The position numbers and the translations under genes were made by a program. The notes beneath the pieces are model-generated. The model saw only the letters and a list, made by a program, of their open reading frames with translations, ran no database searches and was not told where the DNA came from. Below are positions 1 through 10,099 of a DNA stretch of 64,000 nt, in pieces; positions within the stretch are counted from its first letter, which is position 1, and every line of letters starts with the position of its first letter. The stretch spans positions 495,104 to 559,103 of the forward strand of contig NC_025866.1 of the NCBI RefSeq assembly GCF_000755165.1, given 5' to 3'. Origin of the DNA: Leishmania panamensis. Lineage: Eukaryota; Euglenozoa; Kinetoplastea; Trypanosomatida; Trypanosomatidae.

Positions 1-267
1 CCGCATATTTCTCCATCGTCGTGTGGGCTTTGTGAGGCGGGCAAGCCTGGCGGGCGCGTGCGCAACAGTTCCCCCAGGCCCTCCATCCTGCGTCTTCGCT
101 CCGGCTGCAGCGCCGCACATACACACACACACACATAGCCGCAGTATCGCCGAGCCGCTACACAGCTGGTATGGAGCAGCGTTGGTAGGGCGTCGTCCCC
201 ACAGGTTTCGGCCCACTCCTCGTTCGCTACAGAGAAGGCACGCCAGCAAAACGGTTCCTAGATGACG

Positions 268-1000
268 TTACACCTGCAGCTGCACCCTGGTGTAGCGGAC
301 CGTCGGGTCGCCGAGTGACGCCAACTGCAGGAAGTGCGTGCCGAGCAACGGTACTACGTCCAGCAGCGGGTTTGCCCCTGCCAGGACCTCCGGCAGGTGA
401 GGGATTGCTCCTCTCATGATGCAGTGCGTTGAGTAGGCCTGCCACGCTAAACTCTCTTCCATTATGGGGCGCTGTGGTACGGAAACAGTTTCGCGTCCCC
501 CTTTTCCCTTTTCTCGTAGTCTCCGTATGGTGTCAGAAGATTGAGAAGAGCACTCGTCCATCCTCCTCTGCGGATATGCCACTCCGCAAGGGAGGTCCTC
601 AAAGGCAGCGAAATACACGCGCTCCCGAACTTGACATAGCATGATCCAAGTCAGCATCTGCTTCTCCCCCCCCGGCAGCGAGTACTGAACGCCTCCATGG
701 ATCTGCTAAGAGCGGCCTCGAGGCGTGCTTTGTAACCGATTCCTGGAGGCGATAGGTGTACTCCTCAAAGACCTGCACCTTGTCCCCTTCAGTAGAGTGA
801 TGACTGCGTCGACCACAGTCCAAATCTTCACGTACGTAGGATGTTCTGCCCTTTCTCCAGCCTGCAAAGCCTACGGGGTACTATCGGCAGCCGGTATAAT
901 CGTTATGAGGCTCCGCTATCGTGAGATCATGCGAGGCCTGGCCATTCCTAAGACGCCTATGCATAGCTGGTTTTCCGGGATCAGCTCATCGGAGCTCAGC
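268..1000 (-). pseudogene. possible decayed coding remnant, identity unknown
   Basis: The minus strand here shows protein-like stretches spread over more than one frame. A frame of 129 codons ends at a TGA at 268-270 and has an ordinary-looking C-terminus ending in TRVQLQV. A second frame across 599-823 reads KVQVFEEYTYRLQES and similar text, and stops where the first is most convincing. No frame is open over the whole stretch, and no frame can be linked to a good splice acceptor and ATG. I read this as a gene broken by frameshifts, or as part of a degenerate retroposon. I do not recognise the family. The true upstream limit is uncertain. Confidence 0.3.
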
Positions 1001-2644
1001 GAAAGCGGGGCCACCCTTTGCGCCAGGAGGACCACAACCGCAAGCGGAGTATTCCTCACCGGCAGAGTTCCTCCAGCGTGAGAGAGGGATGGAGCGGAGT
1101 GGAGCCAAATGGAATCTGGTGTGATGGGTGCGCATGTGCCCCCTTTTTTGTATTTTTCCGCAGGGACTGGAGCGCTTGCTTGTTGGCATGGGTGGAAGAA
1201 AAGGAAATGTTGGGAGGAGAGAGCGGGGGCTGGTTGTCAGCATCCCCTATCCACGGCGCACCTGTGCCATCAAGGAGAGATGATGTGCAAAAATAAAGCA
1301 CTGAGAAGAGCGAAAACGAAGATGAGGCAGAATAGTGCCGTAACGCGCAGAATTTGCCTGTCTGCGCCTGTGTACGAGGGATTTGTTACTGTGGCAGTAA
1401 TGGTAGCTAATGTGTGTATATCTGCATGTGTGGTGACTACAGAACTTGTTTGGTGAGTCCTTTACCGCGGATGTAGATTGTGTGTGTGTGTGTGTGTGGT
1501 GGGTGGGTGTNNNNNNNNNNNNNNNNNNNNNNNNNNNNNNNNNNNNNNNNNNNNNNNNNNNNNNNNNNNNNNNNNNNNNNNNNNNNNNNNNNNNNNNNNN
1601 NNNNNNNNNNGCCATGGTAGCTCCTGCGGAGGTCGTAGCGGTCGGCACACACAGAGATACAGACCCACCAAAGAGAAAACCTGGTCTTGCGGTAAGAATG
1701 TGAGAGGAGGAGAACAGCGGTATATTCGATAGAGGTCTCTTCTTTGCTTGCGTTGCTACAGAGCCACCCTCGCAAGAAAGGGGGGAGTGGTGGTGGGGGG
1801 AAGGCGCGTGCGTGAGCAACGACGGCTGTAGAGCTGTGCACTTCAGTCTTGCACGGTTGAAGACCTGGGAGAGCAGAAACCTGTAGCCACACTAAAGAAG
1901 AGAAACATCGATCGCATTTATATTCATACACTTTTTTGCCTTCTCCACCGTGTTGACACCCGTTATGAGCATCTCAGATCTCCCGCAGCTCAGCGGACGG
2001 TCGTTTTCTCTGACTGAGTTGGCGGAGGAGGAAAGAGAGGTGCAGAAAGAGAGGGAAAAGAGTTACCCCGCAAACATAAGAGAGGGTCCCTGCCAGCTGT
2101 GCGACACGAACACTAACCAACATATAGTGCCAACGCCAAAGGAGAAACAAATCCTGTGGGCACACATGTGTGGTGAGTTTGCATAGCAAACGTGAACGAG
2201 CACGGTGGTGAGTGGCAAGGGAAGACAACTGGTAGACTGACGTCGTCTTCACGCATCGAGAACAACAAAAAAGCCGATAGATCACAGGGAAGCGTGTGGC
2301 GAAGACAAAATACAAAAGGAAAAAGGAGGGAGGGAGGGGGGGGGAAGCATCGACTTCTCCCCCCTCCCTCCGAATACCCTCACCAAACAACCATCGACAC
2401 ACTTCAACCAAACGAAAGAAAAAAACACCTGCGGTGGTGGTGGTGGTGGGGGGCTGGTGCGCGTGACTTGTCGCGTTGAGGTGGAAGGGGTGGGTGGGTA
2501 GCCGCGCCGTGCGTGCGCCCTCACGTCTCACCCCCACCATATGCAGCACTGCAGTTGCACATGGCTGCTCCTTCTCTACCATGTGCACCGCTGTTTAGCG
2601 GCCTTCCCTTTTCACTAAGCATGGTGCCGATGCGCACGGGCACC
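1001..2644. other. intergenic spacer containing an assembly gap
   Basis: No convincing gene. It holds a GT-rich tract at about 1478-1510, the 100-N gap, and polypurine stretches on the plus strand near 2312-2345, which are polypyrimidine on the transcribed strand. The part next to 2645 would be the 3' UTR of the acyltransferase gene. The open minus frame at 1974-2588 is low-complexity pyrimidine-rich sequence and looks non-coding. Confidence 0.6.
1511..1610. other. assembly gap, 100 N
   Basis: Exactly 100 N, the usual placeholder for a scaffold gap of unknown length. It directly follows a (GT)n and GGGTGGGT tract, so the break was probably caused by a simple repeat. Any frame spanning it is meaningless. 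Confidence 0.98.
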
Positions 2645-5600
2645 TCACATCTTGGACGGCTGCGTTAGCTCCCGGTACACCGCTAGCACACGCTCTTGAA
2701 TGGTTGCTTTACTGATCGTTACCCCTGCCGCTGCGGAGGGATGCCACCACAGCATCCGTATCTGCGTCGCCAGCATTTCAAGGCGAGCCAGCGCTGCCTC
2801 TTGCCCCATGGACCCCACCGTGTACGCCACGACACTGGTTCTCACCTTCGACTTGCCAGGCTCCATTCTAGCAGGCAGGCGCTTTAACTGCAAGAGGGAG
2901 AGCGCGATGAGGCTCTCGTAGTAGTGCTGCAGCGTCTCCTTGTTGGCCGCCACAACATAGCGCAGTTTATCCTCCGCATACAGGGTGCCACATGCTCGCT
3001 GTGTCGTTGTCACCACGTCCGCAGCGCCGAGCGGCTTGCCAGGGTACACCGACAGCAGAGCCGCCGCTGCCACGAGCACTGCGTAGAATGCCTCCACGTG
3101 AGGGCAGATGAGCTGTAAGAGGAAGTAGTAGTACTGCGTAACAGGCACGTGCACAACAGTGCCGCCGTGCAACTCGACTCCAGACAGCTTGGAGTAGGCA
3201 GTGTGCCCCTCCATGGGCTGCTGCTGAAGTTGGCTTACAGTGCACTCCAGCCACGACGCAAAGCTCACTGGCGATGCAGCGGCGTAGTTGGGAAACTCGG
3301 CAGACAGCAGTTGTCGCAATAGCTGCGTTTGATTGCTCAGCACGTCCGCCCTTACGGAGCGGACCCCGCACAGCATCGTCCCGTCGGTGCCAGATGGCGG
3401 ACGGTGCGGCATGGTAGCGGAGCCGAACGCCTGCGCGACGACGGCGATGAGAGCTTCGTCCATACAAACGTGGATCAGCTGGTTGGTGCTGATGTTCACT
3501 GCAATCCTGGTGACCGTGTCGTCCGGGCGGTACGCCACGCTCGACATGTCGTCCGTGATTTGGATGTAGCGGTCCAGGTTCTGCAGCGCAAGCGTCACGA
3601 TCCTGTCCGGGCTCAACTCCGCGGCCTCCACCGAAAGCCGAGCGCCGCGCTCGCGCAAGAGGCCACGCAGCCACTCGACTCCCTGCTGCAATTTTTGTAA
3701 AGGCATAGCAGCTGACGTGGCCGGTGGCGTTGTGGTGGTGTCACTGCCCTCCTTCGACTTTGTACTGGCTGCGCAGTAGTAGGGGCCAAGACACTCCACT
3801 ACTGCAGCCACCATTGATGCCGGGGTGATGATCGTGTCACGCTGCAGTTTGTACATCAGGTGCCACGCGATAGTGGTGAGAAGAGAAGCCGGGGTGATGG
3901 AGCTGCACTTGACAACGGAAGGTGTGGTATCGAGTGTCTTGGACACTGACGCGATTTCAACAGCTGGTGCAGCCAGCTCACTGAGCTGCCCGTCCTTGGG
4001 CTGGAACGGCAGCGGGCACTGCCGCGGGTGCTCCTTGAGGGATCGAAGGGACACAGGTTCGCCAATGTGGACATTGACGTTGCCGTGCATGCGCTTGAGT
4101 AGACTGCGAGCCTTGAGCATGTTCATAGGGTTCTCCTTGGGCTTCGGAACACCTAACACCTCCTTGGCATGCGTGGTGGCCTCGAGCACCTCGTCATACG
4201 ACAGGCTAACCGGTATAATGAGCACGTCGTCCAGCTCTTGCTGGCCCGGCTCGTAGAAGGTGTCGCAGACAAACTTGAGAAGCCCCATCTTCGGCGCCAT
4301 CGTCTTGCCAGTTCGACTCCGTGCTCCCTCAATGAAGAACTCGAGCGGACGACGGCCACGCACCAGGTGCCGCACATACTCCCTGAGCAGCGCGGCGTAC
4401 AGGGGATCGCTGCGGAAGGAGCGGCGCATGAAGAAGGCGCCGCTACCTCGCATCAGAGTGGCGAGGAGGCCCATGCTCAGAAAGTTTTCTCCAGCTACAA
4501 CGTGCGGCAGCGGCAGCTGCATGATCGCCAGAATCTTGGAGAGAACGAGGAAGTCAATGTAAGAGCGATGCAGCGGGACGAAGACGACGGCGACACGAGG
4601 CATGGCGCAGTAGCGGTGGAGACGCTCATAGGCGCCGCCGTTAACGTTGATGCGGCAGTAGATGCGGCGAAAGATCTCACGGATCATGAGGCCCGTCGCG
4701 CGACACTGCACGTGATTCAGTGTATCGCCGCACTGCAGCAGAATACGCTTCGCTTGCGCCTCCACCTCTTTCCTTGCTGCACCGTCTTTCGCAGCCAAAG
4801 CGGTCATGAGCCGCTGAATATCAGGCTGCGCAATAATGGAGGTAAGCACCTGCGGCGTCATGCCAGGTGTCATGTCACCGCGCCAGCCGTTCGCTGTTAG
4901 GCCAATGCGCTGAACATACACAAAGAGATCCAAGTACTTGTGCGTAAAGAACGGCATCGGTGGGATGCGCTCAGCGCCCTGGTACACTAGATCGTTGGTA
5001 AAGTGGCGCCGCGGCTCTGGAAAAGCGAAGCGGGCTTCGGTAACAGCAACAGTAGTAGTTTCCGGTTTGGAGGGGGCGCTGAGAGCGGGAGAATCCCGAA
5101 CTACTCTCACAATGCGAGCAAATTCACCCGCCGAGGCTGCAGGGGAGGGACTTCCTAACTTCTGCATGTTGGATGAAGACCGCATAACACACCGTGCCAG
5201 GTGCTCAAGCACCGCCCGTGCAATCACCGACACATACGCCTCCCAGTCAACCTCGACGAGCGCCACATACTGATGGAACGGCATGAAGGTGTAGTACGAT
5301 GTCAGACGACGCAGAAGCGAGTGGTACAGCGCCACGTTGAAGTCCTCGAGGCGGTATGGCACAATAGAGAAAGACGAGGGCATGGTACCCTTGCCCGAGG
5401 CGGCGATGGTAGCAGATGCCTTCTCTTGGGCCGCTGCCACGTGAGCCGTACGCTTGATGCGGCGGACAGTGCTGTCCATCTGTGAGACATACGACTTCAG
5501 CACCCGCGCCGCCCGGGGATTCCCAACCACTTCTTCCATGAGGCGCTGCCGCTGCTGACACGCGCGCAATCCCTCCAACACGTAGGCAGGCGCGCGCGGC

Positions 5601-6925
5601 TCCGGTCCAAAGTTGGCAAAATCTACGACACTGAACGGGAACTGCAGAACTGGGGACGGTGTCAACACATCAGCCACGGGGAATGCAGCCAAAATTTGGT
5701 CGGCAAATCGAGTGTAGTAACCCATGAGATACTCCGCCACCATACCCCACACCAGCGACGTCTCGCCAGGCTTGCGTGATTCGGCAACTGCAAAAGATGC
5801 CATGCGGTGTCGCGTGACACACTGCATCGGCGGCGTTGACATTATGACAGCTGTCTCGACCGCAACAGTGGCGGGGTTTGCGGGCGTATGCGAAGCACCA
5901 CAGAACTGCATCTCCGTGGCACATTCCACGCACTCGGCCAGCTCGCCGTGGCACAGACATATGTGTCCCAAGAAAGCGGCATTCAAGGCGATGTCGACGG
6001 GCGTAATAGTGGCTGGCTCAATGCGGCTCACAGGGAAGTGCCGTAACACGCCTAGCGCGGTGGCGGCACACAAAACGGGAAGTGTGCCACCGTGCGAAAT
6101 GCCCGTTGGGGCTTCAACGGCGACCTCTGCCGCGCTGAACTCCAGTGCAGGTGGGTCCATAGCGTGTGCATAGACGAGGAGCACCACCCACTCTACCGTC
6201 GTGGCGACTTGCTTCGCGATATTCGTCAGCATTGCACACGCAGCAGCGCGATAGATGTCGTCAGCGAGAATGACAAGACTGCCTCGCACCCGGGTCTGCT
6301 GCGAGCCGGTCTCAGCGGCCTGCGAAAAGCTGGCATCACTCCAAAGGCGGCGCAGAAGGGTATCGTACGCTTCGAGGCCACTTTCCGTGTCTGAACTAAG
6401 CGACTGTGCACTCAGCACCAATACAAACACAGAATCCGCAACATGGGGTGCACTACTACTCCTGTCTGACGCCTCAGTAACGTCCGTCGTGGCTCCGCCA
6501 ACACTCGTCTTGCCAAGTGCGTCACCGTCGAGCACAGAAACTCGACGAAACATCGGCTCGATCTCCTCAGCCTTGGGTGACACTCCACCGTAGTAGAACT
6601 GCGTCATGTGTGTCACGGACCTGTCGCGCTGCGCTGCGCGGCTCGCGCGCAGGTGTGCCTCCACTTTCTGCACACTGCGCATGAAGTCTCTAGTAGCAGC
6701 AGCAGTTTCGGTGGAGTTGCACGCTGGGTGAGGGCTGCTGTTGTTGGACCACAGGCTTCGCCTCTGCACTTGAATGTCGCTGACCAGCACGCGGCAGTTT
6801 AGCGGCACGAATGGGGAGGTGGCGATCGCGCAAGCACAGGCTGCGGTGAGGCCATCGATGGGAGCGACCAAGACGACCTGCTTGCGCTCCTCTGGGAGTG
6901 CAAGCCGAGTTGGTAGGAAGCCCAT
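2645..6925 (-). CDS. DAT: glycosomal dihydroxyacetone-phosphate / glycerol-3-phosphate acyltransferase (DAT type)
   Basis: The protein has 1426 aa. All four glycerolipid acyltransferase blocks are visible: HRSYID at about 786-791 (the H-x4-D catalytic pair), GAFFMRR at about 828-834, FIEGARSRTGK at about 862-872, and IIPVSLSYDEV at about 902-912. The order and wording match the DHAPAT/GPAT family, which acylates DHAP or glycerol-3-phosphate as the first step of ether-lipid or glycerolipid synthesis. The C-terminus ends in SKM, a plausible type-1 peroxisomal/glycosomal targeting signal. Leishmania major is known to have one unusually long glycosomal DHAP acyltransferase (LmDAT), and this is its likely counterpart. 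The roughly 750 residues before the catalytic core and 500 after it make it far longer than the human enzyme (about 680 aa). The ATG at 6923-6925 is the first in frame. Substrate preference (DHAP or G3P) is inferred from the known family member. Confidence 0.9.
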   Translation of the reverse strand: MGFLPTRLALPEERKQVVLVAPIDGLTAACACAIATSPFVPLNCRVLVSDIQVQRRSLWSNNSSPHPACNSTETAAATRDFMRSVQKVEAHLRASRAAQRDRSVTHMTQFYYGGVSPKAEEIEPMFRRVSVLDGDALGKTSVGGATTDVTEASDRSSSAPHVADSVFVLVLSAQSLSSDTESGLEAYDTLLRRLWSDASFSQAAETGSQQTRVRGSLVILADDIYRAAACAMLTNIAKQVATTVEWVVLLVYAHAMDPPALEFSAAEVAVEAPTGISHGGTLPVLCAATALGVLRHFPVSRIEPATITPVDIALNAAFLGHICLCHGELAECVECATEMQFCGASHTPANPATVAVETAVIMSTPPMQCVTRHRMASFAVAESRKPGETSLVWGMVAEYLMGYYTRFADQILAAFPVADVLTPSPVLQFPFSVVDFANFGPEPRAPAYVLEGLRACQQRQRLMEEVVGNPRAARVLKSYVSQMDSTVRRIKRTAHVAAAQEKASATIAASGKGTMPSSFSIVPYRLEDFNVALYHSLLRRLTSYYTFMPFHQYVALVEVDWEAYVSVIARAVLEHLARCVMRSSSNMQKLGSPSPAASAGEFARIVRVVRDSPALSAPSKPETTTVAVTEARFAFPEPRRHFTNDLVYQGAERIPPMPFFTHKYLDLFVYVQRIGLTANGWRGDMTPGMTPQVLTSIIAQPDIQRLMTALAAKDGAARKEVEAQAKRILLQCGDTLNHVQCRATGLMIREIFRRIYCRINVNGGAYERLHRYCAMPRVAVVFVPLHRSYIDFLVLSKILAIMQLPLPHVVAGENFLSMGLLATLMRGSGAFFMRRSFRSDPLYAALLREYVRHLVRGRRPLEFFIEGARSRTGKTMAPKMGLLKFVCDTFYEPGQQELDDVLIIPVSLSYDEVLEATTHAKEVLGVPKPKENPMNMLKARSLLKRMHGNVNVHIGEPVSLRSLKEHPRQCPLPFQPKDGQLSELAAPAVEIASVSKTLDTTPSVVKCSSITPASLLTTIAWHLMYKLQRDTIITPASMVAAVVECLGPYYCAASTKSKEGSDTTTTPPATSAAMPLQKLQQGVEWLRGLLRERGARLSVEAAELSPDRIVTLALQNLDRYIQITDDMSSVAYRPDDTVTRIAVNISTNQLIHVCMDEALIAVVAQAFGSATMPHRPPSGTDGTMLCGVRSVRADVLSNQTQLLRQLLSAEFPNYAAASPVSFASWLECTVSQLQQQPMEGHTAYSKLSGVELHGGTVVHVPVTQYYYFLLQLICPHVEAFYAVLVAAAALLSVYPGKPLGAADVVTTTQRACGTLYAEDKLRYVVAANKETLQHYYESLIALSLLQLKRLPARMEPGKSKVRTSVVAYTVGSMGQEAALARLEMLATQIRMLWWHPSAAAGVTISKATIQERVLAVYRELTQPSKM

Positions 6926-8805
6926 TTCCTTCTAAGCACGTACCGCGCGATAAAGATGGGCACACAAATGGTACAAACACACAACGCGAAGAACCAAAAA
7001 CAGAGCTCCTGCGCTCCCGCAAGCGCTGACAGCGTTAAAGTAAAAAAGGACAGCAAAGAAGGCCAGGGAGAGAGAGAGAGCACTCAGAGAAGAGATCTTA
7101 ACGGCGCACGACTACTGTCAGTGTGCGAGTGGGTCTGCGCTGCTTAACCGTTGCATGCACCGTTCCATGCAGAAAACTGGCAGGGCTGCTTTCGTAGAGC
7201 TCGAAAAGAAAAAACTGCTCAAAAGCCGCTTTGGGCTTTCATTTGGAGTGGCCTGTCGTTGCATGCACGACACACACGCCTCCAGTACTCTAAACCTGAT
7301 GATGTATGTTCTACTGAGGGTACAGATTCGCAAGGGAAGGAGAGCGAGGCAGAGAGAAAGCGACAAGGTAGCGAGGGATTCCGAATGGGGCGTGGATGAA
7401 GGATGGGATCGGCGGAGAGGGGGCTAACTATACGCACAAGCAGGAGCTGTACACGAGACAGAGGTACACCCATACACACACAGACACAGATGTACGTATG
7501 TATAAATATATATTTATATGTACGTCTATACTTATATTTATAGTTTTATACGTACATAAGTGTATGTATGTATACGAAACGAGACCGCAGCCTGACGTTA
7601 CACCAATGAGACACACCACCGCAAAACCTCAATCGCGAAACCGAGGGTGAGGCCAGGGGTACCGCTCTATGCCGTCGCTCTGAGAGGACGGTGTGCAGTG
7701 AAACCTGCTACTCGCAATCAGGAAACAGAGAGAGAGAGAGAGAGAGCAAACCCGAAAAAGAAAGCATACACCCATACGCACAGCTCCGATTCAAGCAGAG
7801 AACAAACGAGACGCGCCACCGTTGGTACGCGTGTGCACAAATAGAAAAAAAAATGAAAGGAAAACCCAAAGGAATGTGACAAGAGATCGTGCATAGAGGG
7901 GGGAGGGGGGAGGAGGGAGGGAGAAAGCTGATGGTATGCGAGTGGCTGCACGATGTACACACACGCACACAGAGGCAACTATCTGAGAAGTGATGCACCT
8001 GAATACGCGCATTGATGATGAACGATTGGCAGCGCAGAGTAGGTGACGAGACACAGAAAGAGAGAGGGAGAGAGGTGCAGCGGAGGAAAGCGAGTTGAAA
8101 ATGGGTCAGCATCATGAGGAATGGAGGAGGCCTCGGGAAGAAGGCAGGGAGAGAAGGTGTCACCCGTCGACGAGTGACTTATGCCCCTTCGGAAAGCACG
8201 TCTCACCTCCGCACAGAAGCCCAACGTTTGCGAGAAAGGAGCACAAAGGCTGACTCATGTCGGGGCGGGCGATTGCATGCGTGCCTCATGCATTTCCGTT
8301 CCCCCCACGCACCGTGCACTCCTAGACCTGAAGCTACTGGAGAACAAAAAAGTTCCGGCCCAGGATATACACATGCATTGCTATTATCACCCATCCTCGT
8401 CTACTCTTTCCCCCCTTCTCGCCTGCATCGAAGAGGCTTCGACGCAGGTGAGAGGAGGGGGGAGCAAGAATACCAGTGAGCTGCTCGCTGCTGCACGCTC
8501 GACCTATCTCGCACTCTTCATGCACTTGGTTCTCCCTTTTGTTGTGGGTGTTGCCCTTATTCTTTTTCTTCTTGCCTGCCCACCTCCTTCCCTAGTATAG
8601 ACACAAGCACAGCATCTCCATTTCCTCTTCCTCCTCCTCCCCCCTTCCGACACACACAAAGAGGAAGACAAAAAGTGCGCGTGCGAAAGGAAAACGCCGC
8701 GGTAGCGAAGGCGTGGTAAATGCCAAAGGTGCCTTTGAGAATACGGAAAGGTACGTCTAGCCGATGCCGTGCTGGTGCGGTAGTCTCACACACACCTGCA
8801 ACAAC
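6926..8805. other. intergenic spacer upstream of the acyltransferase gene
   Basis: No convincing gene. It holds a polypurine tract at about 7064-7085 (polypyrimidine on the transcribed strand, suited to trans-splicing of the gene ending at 2645), a very AT-rich island at 7490-7575, and a (GA)n tract near 7725-7748. Minus-strand frames at 7708-8163 are low-complexity Ser/Pro/Leu text produced by pyrimidine-rich sequence. Confidence 0.6.
7490..7575. repeat. AT-rich island with an 18-bp perfect palindrome
   Basis: In a GC-rich background this stretch is almost only A/T with TGTATG/GTACGT steps. Its core TATAAATATATATTTATA at 7501-7518 is a perfect palindrome. The flanks GTACGTATG and ATGTACG extend the symmetry imperfectly. 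Function unknown. Confidence 0.75.
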
Positions 8806-9062
8806 TCCGCCGTGTTGGGCCTGTCGGGGTGCACAGCAGTTTGGGCACCTCTGTGTGCTGGATGTCACCCCGTCAGTCGTGGGACACTGCGTGGCACCCT
8901 CACCACAGCGGGCTGTAAACTTGAGGTTGTTGGGGTGGTCCACCAGATCGGCGCGGGTGGGTGTGATGGACCCCAACTCCGAGTGTGGGCGTGGCGGGAA
9001 GCTAGGGGCGATGCTGTCCTTGGTACGTGCCCTAACCACCTACATGTAGCTGACCCCCATCG
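8806..9062 (-). mobile_element. possible degenerate SIDER-like retroposon remnant
   Basis: By eye this GC-rich segment aligns loosely with the SIDER2-like element at 45007-45416. Here GGCCTGTCGGGGTGCACAGC corresponds to GGCCCAGCCGGGTGGTGTGA there, and the later words GTCAGTCGTGGGACAC and CTCAGTCATCGGAGCAC also match loosely. Orientation would be the same, along the minus-strand transcripts. Similarity is weak and needs an alignment. It would lie in the spacer downstream of the gene at 10100-11782. Confidence 0.38.
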
Positions 9063-10099
9063 CGAAGCGAATTTTTTATATCCAACTCGAGCGAGTCTTT
9101 TGTGCTCGGCTGGGCACGCGTTGCGGTGGCACCCGCAATAGCGAGCGGAGTTCAATGTGCAAAAAGAACCACAGCCGAGTGTGCGCCTTTCACGCGCGAC
9201 CTGTCGCTGAGTCGCTCACGGGGGAAGATTGTGTGGGTGTGCGTGCGAGGGACACTGGCAAAGAGGGAGAGTAGAAGGGAAAGTCGCACCTTCCCAAGTA
9301 GAGGAGGTGACGGGCACAAGCAGTGGAGACGAATGACAGTGTCGGGGAGGAATGGATTGGATTGATACTTTTGAGGCCCAGCTGTTGCACTCAAAGGCAA
9401 AAGGGGAACAGTCGTTCGATGCGGATGGAGTGAGAGGCCGATGTGTCTAATTGGAGGAAGGGGTGAATTGGAGTGAAGGCCGTAAAGGCGAAGGGAAAAC
9501 AGACAGTCAGAGAGAGGGAGAGAGCGCGTGAATGCTCTGAGGCAAAGGCAAAGAGAGGCCCTTGTCGCGTATGCAAGTGAGGGAAGGACGAGCAGAAGCA
9601 CAGCGTAATACGCAGCAACACAAGACAATACCAAAGGTGCAGAGAAACAGCGACACACACACACACACACCGAGAACACCCAATTCCAGCGAAAGGAGAA
9701 GTGTCTAAAGAAGGTGAAGGAGAGAGGAAGGAAGAGCGTGCGTAGAGTCGGCGTAAAGTAATGCAGCACGTGTGAGTCGGTAGGAGAGAAGCCCTGTGTC
9801 GTGTGGGGTACACACGTTTCTTCTAGATACACAGCAGTTGCTCTTCGACTGATGCAGGGCGATGATATGGCCATCAAATCCTAGGCACTTGATGCGCGTC
9901 TGTTCCGAGTATGCATCTGGGTATCTGTGACTAACTCGAACCGCCATCACCACGGCAAAACAGGTAGAGCGCGCAGCAATCGAGTTACCTCCCTTTTATC
10001 GCCGCCGTGATGGAGTACCACACTGGACATACGAACTCACACGAACGCACATCCCCCAAGCGGACAACATTTGTCTTTCGTCGAAGAAGAGTGAGCGAA
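9063..10099. other. intergenic spacer (3' UTR side of the RRM-like gene)
   Basis: No convincing gene. A (CA)n tract occupies about 9652-9671, with several short GAGAG-rich tracts around it. The open minus frame across 9152-9877 is Leu/Ser/Cys-rich low-complexity sequence without an organised codon pattern. Confidence 0.55.

Noticed and set aside
1974..2588. Minus frame of 204 codons
   Set aside because: Product of pyrimidine-rich spacer sequence with Phe/Leu/Ser/Pro low complexity, no motif and no proper leader.
9152..9877. Minus frame of 241 codons
   Set aside because: Spacer sequence with Leu/Ser/Cys bias and a CA microsatellite read as Val/Cys; not gene-like.
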